From NCBI GenBank assembly GCA_035687725.1, contig DASRVB010000005.1, positions 1 through 12,313 of the forward strand: a stretch of 12,313 bases of DNA. Reading direction: 5' to 3'. The notes below the pieces were generated by a model. It saw only the letters and a program-made list of their open reading frames with translations. It did no database searches and was not told the DNA's origin. Origin of the DNA: JAICNR01 sp035687725 (GTDB lineage: Bacteria; Gemmatimonadota; Gemmatimonadetes; JACCXV01; JAHWKZ01). Position 1 is the first letter of the stretch. Every line of letters begins with the position of its first letter. Below are positions 7,028 through 12,313 of the stretch, one piece after another. Made by a program: the position numbers and the translations under genes.

Positions 7028-7258
7028 TCAATCATCGTCTGAGCGTCTCGCACCTGTCGCTTTCGCGAACCGGTGCGCCATGTGCCAGACAACGTTGGGC
7101 TTCTCCAGCGCCTGGACCCACTCCTGCGGAATCGTGCCCTCGCCCAACATCACCCCGGCTAGCCCTCCCGCAACGGCTCCCGTCGTGTCCGCGTCGTCCC
7201 CGAGATTGACCGCCTCCAGCACGATCGAACGATGCGGCTCTCGGAACTCGGGCCACGG
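7028..7258 (-). pseudogene. ADP-ribosylglycohydrolase remnant (C-terminal 76 codons)
   Basis: The minus strand encodes a clear piece of the ADP-ribosylglycohydrolase (DraG/ARH) family: AVNLGDDADTTGAVAGGLAG followed by MLGEGTIPQEWVQALEKPNVV. In the full enzymes the DDADTTG motif carries the second pair of metal-binding Asp residues of the binuclear Mg/Mn centre, near the C-terminus of a protein of roughly 300 residues. Here the frame is closed upstream by TAG at 7259-7261, just before PWPEFREPHRS, and the next 40 nt give no continuation; the following gene's stop is at 7305. At least 200 N-terminal residues, including the first metal-binding motif, are absent, so this is a truncated relic and not a working enzyme. 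The stretch 6948-7304 therefore holds no intact gene. A GTG at 7222 could start a 64-residue peptide, but I see no ribosome site for it. Confidence 0.8.
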
Positions 7259-7304
7259 CTACGGAGACGATTCAGGACCAAGCGATCCATCGCAGATCGA
7301 GCAC

Positions 7305-8354
7305 TCACCACTGCCCATCGACCACCTTCTTCCCGCCGATTCCGACGACCTGACCCGCGGCGACGTCCACGGTCGCATCTTCGGGGTCCGGCGGCAGGCC
7401 CTTCTCCGCGTCGATCTCCGCGATCGACGCGACACCTTTCAGGACGCCCGAAGACGCCAGGTCGCCCTTTTTCTCGTCGTACAGGTCGAACCAGGGGAAG
7501 CCGTAGCGGGTGTAGAGCTCGGCCGAGATCGGAGTCGGGGGCAGCGGCTCGCCCGTGATCGCCGTCCAGGCCGCGCTATTCGCGATGTGCACGTAGACGC
7601 GTCCCGCGTTCGATTCGTCCCACGTGCGCGCTCCGTGCGGGTCCGGGTAGATCTTCTGCCGCATGCGGCCGCCGGCGCCCAGACCCATCGAGGTTTCCGC
7701 CACCATGCAGCACAGGAGGTCGGCGGGACCGGCCCACTCGCGGTCGAGATGCTCCTTCGGCGGCTTCTCGGGGAATCGCCCCGGGCGGGGCTCGACGACG
7801 CGGATCTGGACGCCGCCGAACTTCTCTTCGCCGGTCAGCTGTCCCTCGACGGTGTACCCCTGCCCCAGCGGCATGGCGACAAACTGGCGAATGAAGCCAT
7901 CGCCAGCGTTGATGCCGTCGAGCCAGGGCTGGTCGGGGCAGACCACGTAGTTCTGCCGCGCGGGCGTGCGATTCAGCCGCTCGCGCCAGGCGCGGCCGGT
8001 GATCGCGCACACCTTGCCGATCCCGACCTGGACAGCGACCGCCCGCCACCAGTCGCAGTGGAACGCGAGCCACATCGCCTCGCGCTGGTACATCGGCAGG
8101 AACACCCCGCCCCGCTCGCGCCACTCCGCAGGCACACGATCGGCGTAGTCGGCGACACGCCGGATCGGGAAATTCCCGAGGCCCGGTGGTAGCGGATACG
8201 TCTGGCCGTCGTCGGGGATCCGAAGCGTGCGCTGGAACGAGACCCTGAAGTGCGGGCCGATCCGGAGAGAGTCGCCCTCCACGACGACGTCGAGCGCGGG
8301 ATTCCGCACGACGCTTCTACGCCGCCGCGGCTCTTTGTCGACCCACAACGTCAT
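7305..8354 (-). CDS. Conserved protein of unknown function
   Basis: 349 residues, cytoplasmic by appearance (no signal peptide or membrane segment). The sequence belongs to a conserved family without known function that I recall from cyanobacteria, actinobacteria and other lineages. Landmarks are FQRTLRIPDDGQTYPLPPGL (about 45-64), GGVFLPMYQREAMWLAF, VCPDQPWLDGINAGDGFIRQ, FVAMPLGQGYTVEGQLTGEE, GAGGRMRQKIYPDP, VHIANSAAWTAITGEPLPPT and YTRYGFPWFDLYDE. The dense conserved Trp/Pro/Gly motifs suggest an enzyme or binding protein; no nucleotide-binding or standard catalytic signature is visible. I chose ATG 8354 because it sits in an ATGA overlap with the upstream repeat-protein gene; the longer open frame to 8537 only reads antiphase through that gene. 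Cotranscription and translational coupling with the secreted repeat protein are therefore likely, though the two gene products seem to act in different compartments. Confidence 0.75.
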   Translation of the reverse strand: MTLWVDKEPRRRRSVVRNPALDVVVEGDSLRIGPHFRVSFQRTLRIPDDGQTYPLPPGLGNFPIRRVADYADRVPAEWRERGGVFLPMYQREAMWLAFHCDWWRAVAVQVGIGKVCAITGRAWRERLNRTPARQNYVVCPDQPWLDGINAGDGFIRQFVAMPLGQGYTVEGQLTGEEKFGGVQIRVVEPRPGRFPEKPPKEHLDREWAGPADLLCCMVAETSMGLGAGGRMRQKIYPDPHGARTWDESNAGRVYVHIANSAAWTAITGEPLPPTPISAELYTRYGFPWFDLYDEKKGDLASSGVLKGVASIAEIDAEKGLPPDPEDATVDVAAGQVVGIGGKKVVDGQW

Positions 8355-8773
8355 TCGTCCTCCTCCGCGCTCGTGTAGGACATCGAGCCCAGGCGATGGG
8401 TGGTCGCGGAGATTCCGTCTCCGCTGGTGTAGCTGAAGTCTCCGACGTGCTGCGTCGTGTAGCTCGAGCCGTCGTCGAAGGATGTGTACTCGAAGGATCC
8501 GATACGCTGTGTCGTGGCGCTCCGGCCGTTGCTCCAATCCGTGTACGTGAAGCTTCCGATCCGCTGACTCGTGGCGTCGAGTGACCTGTCCCCGACCTGG
8601 AAGCTCGAATATTCGAACGGCCCGATCGCTTGCGACGAGCCGCTGACCGGTTCCCCGTCGTGGTTGCCACTATAGAACGTGAAGTCCCCGATCCGCTGCG
8701 ACGTGATGTCGGTCTGAGCGAAACCGGGAGTCGTGATCAAGGCGAACGCGGCAAGTAAGAGGAGGGGTCTCAT
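8351..8773 (-). CDS. Secreted six-repeat beta-rich protein
   Basis: 140 residues. Residues 1-19 are a classical signal peptide (MRPLLLLAAFALITTPGFA, cleavage before QTD). The rest is six repeats of 18-22 residues starting at residues 24, 46, 68, 87, 106 and 124, with consensus (S/T)(S/T)Q-R-(I/V)G-(S/D)-F-x-Y-T-S followed by a short Asp/Gly/Ser turn. Alternating aromatic and polar residues point to short beta-hairpins, one per repeat, probably a small solenoid or barrel-like secreted structure. Similar Q-R-I-G-x-F repeats occur in small exported bacterial proteins of unknown role. There is no Cys and no enzymatic motif. GGAGAG at 8783-8778 precedes ATG 8773. It is the first gene of a two-gene operon, and its 5' region is shared with the divergent HTH-MNT gene, so it may come under the same operator. 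Function unknown. Confidence 0.8.
   Translation of the reverse strand: MRPLLLLAAFALITTPGFAQTDITSQRIGDFTFYSGNHDGEPVSGSSQAIGPFEYSSFQVGDRSLDATSQRIGSFTYTDWSNGRSATTQRIGSFEYTSFDDGSSYTTQHVGDFSYTSGDGISATTHRLGSMSYTSAEEDE
8369..8704 (-). repeat. Coding repeats (six units of 54-66 bp)
   Basis: DNA counterpart of the protein repeats above. The segment reading TCCGATCCGCTG or a close variant on the plus strand recurs at the start of most units. Units 1-2 are spaced 66 bp and units 3-6 are 54-57 bp, consistent with duplication followed by divergence. Confidence 0.7.
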
Positions 8774-8841
8774 CGCACTCTCCGTTCGGTGGGTTGAATC
8801 GCGCTCTACGCCTTCATGGTATTCGCGGCCTCGGACAACCT

Positions 8842-8856
8842 CAGACCTCTAGTCTG
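8842..8856. promoter_or_regulatory. Inverted repeat CAGAC-N5-GTCTG
   Basis: A 5-bp dyad with a 5-nt centre, 2 bp before the larger 27-bp dyad, in the region shared by the divergent promoters. It may be a second operator site. Arms are short, so chance is possible. Confidence 0.3.
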
Positions 8857-8883
8857 GCGTAGTATACCGTTGAAACGTATACT
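8855..8883 (+). promoter_or_regulatory. Putative promoter for a leaderless HTH-MNT mRNA
   Basis: TATACT at 8878-8883 (5 of 6 to TATAAT) is followed by 6 nt and then ATG 8890. Transcription normally begins about 7 nt past a -10 box, so the first transcribed base would be the A of the start codon. No Shine-Dalgarno sequence precedes the ATG (the upstream bases are CGTATACTACACTA), which agrees with leaderless initiation. The hexamer 17 nt upstream, TGGCGT at 8855-8860, is a poor -35, so the promoter is -10-driven. Confidence 0.5.
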
Positions 8884-8885
8884 AC
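8859..8885. promoter_or_regulatory. Perfect 9-bp inverted repeat, probable autoregulatory operator
   Basis: GTAGTATAC (8859-8867) and GTATACTAC (8877-8885) are exact reverse complements separated by 9 nt (CGTTGAAAC). The 18-bp centre-to-centre spacing is suited to a dimeric HTH protein on one face of the helix. Each arm contains TATACT reading outward (plus strand at 8878-8883, minus strand at 8866-8861), so a bound dimer would block divergent promoters for the HTH-MNT gene and the secreted-repeat operon. The HigA-like HTH encoded immediately downstream is the obvious candidate ligand. Confidence 0.7.
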
Positions 8886-8889
8886 ACTA

Positions 8890-9531
8890 ATGCCCGGACA
8901 CGAACCTCGCCATCCCGCCGACGTTCTGCTCCAGAAATTCCTGGAACCCAAAGGTCTGACCCAGACCGAGCTCGCCCGGCGGCTCGGGGTCCCGTTCCAA
9001 CGGGTCAATCAGATCGTGAATCGAAAGCGGGCGATCACTCCCGATACGGCCGTCCGGCTCGCCCGGGTTCTCGGCACGACCGCCGAGTACTGGCTCGAGC
9101 TCCAGTCACGTTGGGAGCTAAGTCAGGTCGACGACCCAGAAACCGGCAGGACTCGGAGGACGCGCTCCCCTCAGGCGATGATGGTGCGCGAGTCCGCTGG
9201 CCTGTTTGCCTCTACCGCAATCCTCGACGAGATCGTGGAACGGATCGTCGAGGCGGTCGATCCTGAGACGATCGTCCTGTTCGGGAGCTCGGTGGAACGC
9301 CCTGACGCCGGTTCCGACATCGATCTCCTCGTCGTCGAGCGGGATCCCTTCGGGCCGGAGCGGAGCCGGAGGCAGGAGCTCCGGCGGATCCGTCAGGCGC
9401 TCGCGGGACTCGGGATCGCCAAGGACATCCTCCTCTTCAGCACCGAGGAGGTCGAACGCTGGCGAGGATCTCCCAACCACATCGTCGCCCGGGCGCTCCG
9501 GCAGGGCCGCGTCCTCCATGCGCGATCCTGA
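8890..9531 (+). CDS. HigA-like HTH fused to a minimal nucleotidyltransferase (putative antitoxin)
   Basis: 213 residues with two domains. Residues 1-76 are a HigA/VapI-type Xre HTH: HPADVLLQKFLEP (8-20), GLTQTELARRLGVPFQRVNQ (22-41), KRAITPDTAVRLARVLGTTA (46-65), ending YWLELQSRWEL. After a charged linker (about 80-105), residues 106-213 form an MNT domain: IVLFGSS (128-134), then DAGSDIDLLVV (139-149) with metal ligands Asp143 and Asp145, and AKDILLF with Asp179 as the likely third acidic residue. The Gly-Ser to Asp gap is 9 residues, one shorter than the usual GSx10DxD. In MntA-HepT systems the MNT enzyme AMPylates the HEPN toxin. Here it would also bind the operator 5 bp upstream and repress its own gene. 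ATG 8890 is chosen because the HigA fold starts there; the transcript looks leaderless. It overlaps the HEPN gene by 14 nt. An ATG at 9178 could give free MNT. Confidence 0.85.
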   Translation: MPGHEPRHPADVLLQKFLEPKGLTQTELARRLGVPFQRVNQIVNRKRAITPDTAVRLARVLGTTAEYWLELQSRWELSQVDDPETGRTRRTRSPQAMMVRESAGLFASTAILDEIVERIVEAVDPETIVLFGSSVERPDAGSDIDLLVVERDPFGPERSRRQELRRIRQALAGLGIAKDILLFSTEEVERWRGSPNHIVARALRQGRVLHARS

Positions 9532-9913
9532 TCACGCGCGAGCGCTCCTCTCGCAGGCGCGAAAGGACCTGCGCGCCCTGGCGGCCATGCTCGATCGCGA
9601 CGCGTTCGCCGAGGAGATCTTCGGGTTTCACGCCCAGCAGGCGGTGGAGAAATCGCTCAAGGCGTGGCTGAGCTTTCTCGGCTTGACGTATCCCCGCACG
9701 CACGACCTCGGCGCGCTTCTCGAACTGGCTGAAGGGTCGGAATCCGCTCCCTACGTTGCATGGGACCTCGTCGACCTGACCGACTTCGCCGTACAGCTAC
9801 GGTACGAGGCGTACGATTCGTCCGATGAAGAATTCCTCGATCGCGCCTCGGTGATCGAGCAGGTGCGGGCGATGATCGATCACGTTGAGCGGACGATCGC
9901 GGCGGACGAATGA
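9518..9913 (+). CDS. HEPN-domain protein (putative RNase toxin)
   Basis: 131 residues, all helical in character, matching the PF05168-type HEPN pattern: LLSQARKDLRALAAML (10-25), FGFHAQQAVEKSLKAWL (35-51), the YPRTHDLGALL segment (58-68) and a final arm with LRYEAYDSSDEEF (94-106), where family members usually read RYP. HEPN toxins cut RNA, classically through R-x4-6-H; I do not see that exact spacing here, only Arg60-x-His62 and Arg95-Tyr96-x2-Tyr99, so activity is uncertain. Tyr96 or Tyr99 would be the natural AMPylation site by analogy with HepT. ATG 9518 lies inside the MNT gene (14-nt overlap, different frame) with no strong ribosome site (GCAGGG about 8 nt upstream), so translation probably depends on coupling to the upstream cistron. 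Together they form a HEPN-MNT toxin-antitoxin-like pair. An alternative is a nucleotide-binding partner without toxicity. Confidence 0.85.
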   Translation: MRDPDHARALLSQARKDLRALAAMLDRDAFAEEIFGFHAQQAVEKSLKAWLSFLGLTYPRTHDLGALLELAEGSESAPYVAWDLVDLTDFAVQLRYEAYDSSDEEFLDRASVIEQVRAMIDHVERTIAADE

Positions 9914-9928
9914 TCCGGGTAGAAACTT

Positions 9929-9945
9929 GCAACGTGCTACGTTGC
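9929..9945. promoter_or_regulatory. 7-bp dyad GCAACGT-GCT-ACGTTGC after the HEPN gene
   Basis: Arms 9929-9935 and 9939-9945 are perfect complements around a 3-nt centre. AGAA (9921-9924) and TTCT (9946-9949) could extend it with a 4-nt bulge. It lies 15 nt past the HEPN stop, between convergent genes. A terminator is possible, but no run of T follows in either direction; the symmetry also resembles toxin-antitoxin operators. The rest of 9914-10019 holds no supported gene. Confidence 0.4.
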
Positions 9946-10019
9946 TTCTGGCGCGACTCGGGCGGGATAAAGAGGCCATCCGAGTGAAGCGCATCGAGAG
10001 CGCCTGACTATCGGACCGA

Positions 10020-10481
10020 TCAGACTGAAACCTCACCTCCTTCTGACATCATCGATCGCTTCGCCCTCTGGCTTTCGTGAGCCAAGAAGCGCTCAGCGAC
10101 GTCCGTCCCGAGTGGTGTTTGCTTCTCGATCTGCGTCCGAACCCAGACGCCCAGCTTCAGGATGATCTGGAATTCCTTCTCGGAATAGTCCCACCGATAG
10201 GAATTGCAGAGCCTGTGGGCTGGCAGATAGTTGTCGACGTGATGCTTCCCGCCGGTGCTGTGCGCGAGAACGTGGTCCGCATGCCAGTCCCTAGTGATCT
10301 TCCCGCCACACATGTGACAACGTCGGCCGGTCTTCTTGAGGACACGCTTTCGATCCCCAGGAGATAGCGATCGGCGCGGTGCTCGTCCTTCCGCCTTCAT
10401 TTCCGCCTTCTTCTTGCGTCGCCTTGTCCTGTATCGCGCCAGGCGCCGAGCGAACTTTTCCACCTCCGTGAGCCTGGTCAT
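10020..10481 (-). CDS. Stand-alone HNH endonuclease
   Basis: 153 residues. The N-terminal 50 residues are strongly basic and helical (RRLARYRTRRRKKKAEMKAE), suited to DNA contact. An HNH/zinc-ribbon core follows: CHMCGG (Cys55, Cys58), WHADHVLAHSTGGKHHVDN with Asp69-His70 and Asn84, then LPAHRLCN with His89 and Cys92. Cys55/Cys58 with a second pair contributed by the core may bind a structural zinc. HNH enzymes nick or cut DNA using a single metal ion. No methylase, specificity subunit, intron or phage packaging gene is nearby, so this is an orphan; defence, restriction or mobile-element origin cannot be separated. ATG 10481 is fixed by GGAGG at 10490-10486, four bases upstream. The ABC exporter gene ends 60 nt upstream on the same strand, so read-through from it is possible. 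Convergent with the HEPN gene. Confidence 0.85.
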   Translation of the reverse strand: MTRLTEVEKFARRLARYRTRRRKKKAEMKAEGRAPRRSLSPGDRKRVLKKTGRRCHMCGGKITRDWHADHVLAHSTGGKHHVDNYLPAHRLCNSYRWDYSEKEFQIILKLGVWVRTQIEKQTPLGTDVAERFLAHESQRAKRSMMSEGGEVSV

Positions 10482-10541
10482 GGCTCCTCCACTGTACGGT
10501 TGAGGTTCTTCGAGATGCAGTGAACTTTTGAATCTGGGCGG

Positions 10542-12313
10542 CTACCGGTACCCTGCCGCCTGGAGCTCGAACAGTTCCGCGTAGCGGCCGCCCTGCGCGA
10601 GGAGCTCCGCGTGGGTACCCATTGCCTCGATCACGCCCTCCCCCAGCACCAGGATCCGGTCCGCCATCCGGACGCTGGAGAACCGGTGCGAGATGAGGAC
10701 CGCGGTCTTCCCCGCGCTGAGCTCCTTGAACCGCTGGAACACCTCGAACTCCGCGCGCGCGTCGAGGGCGGCCGTCGGCTCGTCGAGGATCAGGAGCTGG
10801 GCGTCCCGCATGTACGCGCGCGCGATGGCGATCTTCTGCCATTCGCCGCCCGACAGGTCGACGCCCGACTGGAAGCGCTTGCCGATCATCTGGTCGTAGC
10901 CGGCCGGGAGCTTCCGGATCACGTCAGCGGCGAGGCTCCGGCGGGCCGCCTCCTCGATCCGCGCGCGGTCGTCGGCGGCGTCGATGCGACCGATAGCTAT
11001 GTTCTCGGCCGCCGTCAGGTGGTAGCGCATGAAGTCCTGGAAGATGACGCCCAGGTTCGCACGCAGCTCCGTGAGGTCGTACTCCCTGAGATCGTGCCCG
11101 TCGAGCAGGATCCGGCCCTCGTCGGGATCGTAGAGCCGGGCCAGGAGCTTGACGATCGTGGTCTTCCCCGCGCCGTTCTCCCCGACCAGCGCGAGCACCT
11201 CGCCCGCGTGGAGCGAGAACGTCAGGTGTCGCACCGCCCACCGCTCGGCGCCCGGATAGCGGAACCCCACGTCCTCGAAGTCGAAGCCGCGCGCGATCGG
11301 CTTCGGGAACGGCCAGGGATTGTCGGGCGAGAGAATCTCGGGGCGGATCTCGAAGAACGAGAACAGATCGTCGAGATAGAGGGCCTGCCCCGCCGTCTGC
11401 GAGAACCCGATCAGGAGGCCTTCGAGCAGGTTCCGGAGCCGTCGGAACGACCCCGCCAAAAACGTCAGATCGCCGATAGAGAACTGCCCGCGGACCGTGC
11501 TCCAGGCGAGCCATGCATAGGCCGCGTAGTACCCGGCAGTGCCGAGGGACGTCAGGACGCTGCCCCAACCGGCGCGCCGGAGCGCGAGCGCGCGGGTCGC
11601 CTGGAAGAGGTTCTCCGAGAGCAGGCGATAGCGCTCGACCAGGAAGGGGCTGAGGCCGAAGATCTTGACCTCCTTCGCGCTCTCCACGCTGGCGGCCATC
11701 TGCCGCACGTAGTCGAGCTCGCGGCGCTCGGGCGTCCGCGAGTAGGCGAGCGAATAGCTCTGCGCGTTGAAGTGCGCCTCACCGGCGAATGCCGGCACCA
11801 GCGCCACCACGAGGAGGAGGATCAGCCAGGGGGCGTAGATCACGAGCCCCGCGGCGAAGCTCACGATCGTGACGATGTCCTGCGCCTGACCGAAGAGCTG
11901 GGGCATCAGCATCATGCGCCCCGACGTCTGGCGGCGCGCCCGCTCGAGCTGGTCCTGGAGCTCGCTGTCCTCGAAGTCCTCGAGGTCGAGCGTCGCGGCG
12001 TGATCCATCAGCCGGATGCTGCTCGCGTTGGCGAACCGCTCGGTGAGGAGCGAGTCGAGCAGCGACACCGATCGACCGAGGACGTCGGACAGGACCGCCA
12101 GCGCGAACTCGAGGGCGAGGAGCGTGGCCAGCGTGTTCAGGAGCCCGCTCGATAGCCATGCGCCGAGCGTGCCGGGTGCGCCGGGAATCCCCGCCAGCCG
12201 GATCACCTCGTCGATGATCAGCTTGCCGACGTAGAGGGTCGCCACCGGGAGGAGCGCCCGGACGAGGCGGAGCGAGAGCGTGAGCGCGGTGTAGAGACGG
12301 CTCGTATCCCAGA
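10542..12313 (-). CDS. ABC exporter, fused membrane and ATPase domains (partial, 5' end outside window)
   Basis: The minus-strand frame is open to the window end (the first visible residues read WDTSRLYTALTLSLRLVRAL), so the start codon lies beyond 12313 and the GTG at 12245 is not the start. The first two thirds contain transmembrane helices such as LLNTLATLLALEFALAVL, IVTIVSFAAGLVIYAPWLIL and LLLVVALVPAF, with a coupling-helix region containing ESAKEVKIFGL. The ATPase domain has Walker A GENGAGKTT (11183-11157), Q-loop GVIFQDF, signature LSGGEWQ (10856-10836), Walker B LLILDEPTAALD and H-loop ISHR, all intact. It is the half-transporter layout of MsbA or lipid, peptide and drug exporters; it works as a dimer in the inner membrane. 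Substrate unknown; the variant RYHLTAAENIAIG after the Q-loop occurs in exporters near biosynthetic or polysaccharide genes. TAG stop at 10542-10544. Confidence 0.93.
   Translation of the reverse strand, partial: WDTSRLYTALTLSLRLVRALLPVATLYVGKLIIDEVIRLAGIPGAPGTLGAWLSSGLLNTLATLLALEFALAVLSDVLGRSVSLLDSLLTERFANASSIRLMDHAATLDLEDFEDSELQDQLERARRQTSGRMMLMPQLFGQAQDIVTIVSFAAGLVIYAPWLILLLVVALVPAFAGEAHFNAQSYSLAYSRTPERRELDYVRQMAASVESAKEVKIFGLSPFLVERYRLLSENLFQATRALALRRAGWGSVLTSLGTAGYYAAYAWLAWSTVRGQFSIGDLTFLAGSFRRLRNLLEGLLIGFSQTAGQALYLDDLFSFFEIRPEILSPDNPWPFPKPIARGFDFEDVGFRYPGAERWAVRHLTFSLHAGEVLALVGENGAGKTTIVKLLARLYDPDEGRILLDGHDLREYDLTELRANLGVIFQDFMRYHLTAAENIAIGRIDAADDRARIEEAARRSLAADVIRKLPAGYDQMIGKRFQSGVDLSGGEWQKIAIARAYMRDAQLLILDEPTAALDARAEFEVFQRFKELSAGKTAVLISHRFSSVRMADRILVLGEGVIEAMGTHAELLAQGGRYAELFELQAAGYR

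Noticed and set aside
7080..8192. 370-codon plus-strand frame opposite the conserved unknown gene
   Set aside because: Antisense shadow; the minus-strand protein has many conserved-looking motifs, whereas this translation has none.
8369..8704. Regular 54-66 bp repeats considered as a CRISPR array
   Set aside because: Units are in-frame coding repeats of a secreted protein with diverged sequence and no conserved repeat/unique spacer pattern.
9206..9517. Upstream extension of the HEPN frame
   Set aside because: Ser/Arg-rich out-of-frame reading of the MNT domain; the HEPN fold begins just after ATG 9518.
9910..9987. 25-codon ORF starting in an ATGA overlap with the HEPN stop
   Set aside because: It encodes no recognisable peptide and runs through the downstream dyad; more likely chance.
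10611..12155. 514-codon plus-strand frame opposite the ABC exporter
   Set aside because: Antisense shadow of a gene with intact Walker and signature motifs; the translation is charged low-complexity sequence.

Overview
GC-rich (about two thirds G+C by eye) bacterial chromosomal DNA, densely coded on both strands with short intergenic gaps. No rRNA, tRNA, transposase, phage gene or CRISPR array was seen. The phylum cannot be fixed from this window. High GC, a glyoxylate-shunt operon, paired WYL regulators, an envelope protein with a FIMAH-like domain and a leaderless promoter fit a free-living soil or sediment lineage (Acidobacteriota, Gemmatimonadota, Myxococcota or a related group), but this is inference.

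Layout. 1-1596 (+): the 3' end of malate synthase followed by isocitrate lyase, i.e. the glyoxylate shunt (aceBA). 1727-2821 (-): an exported-looking endonuclease/exonuclease/phosphatase-fold protein. 2822-3180: a divergent intergenic region with a good sigma70-type promoter carrying a dyad between its -35 and -10. 3181-4140 (+): a probable lipoprotein built as FIMAH-like domain, Pro-Asp linker and CBM9/DOMON-like beta-sandwich. 4180-6947 (-): an apparent operon of two WYL-domain regulators (PafB-like, then PafC-like) followed, with overlap, by a SpoT-type HD phosphohydrolase. 7028-7258 (-): a decayed C-terminal remnant of an ADP-ribosylglycohydrolase. 7305-8773 (-): a two-gene operon with an ATGA junction, a secreted six-repeat protein followed by a conserved protein of unknown function. 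8842-9913 (+): the most interesting part, a compact toxin-antitoxin-like module. 10020-10481 (-): a stand-alone HNH nuclease. 10542-12313 (-): an MsbA-type ABC exporter (membrane and ATPase domains in one chain) running off the window end.

The 8.8-9.9 kb module is a HigA-like HTH domain fused in one reading frame to a minimal nucleotidyltransferase (MNT) domain, overlapping by 14 nt with a HEPN-domain gene. In the known MntA-HepT type of system an MNT enzyme silences a HEPN RNase by adding AMP units to it. Here the enzyme would also be the DNA-binding autoregulator. The gene is preceded by a perfect 9-9-9 inverted repeat whose arms each contain an outward-facing TATACT box, and the rightward box lies 6 nt before the ATG, which predicts a leaderless mRNA. 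The same operator would also sit in front of the divergent secreted-repeat-protein operon. The combination of HTH-MNT fusion, HEPN partner, symmetric operator and leaderless start is my candidate for the under-described system in the window.
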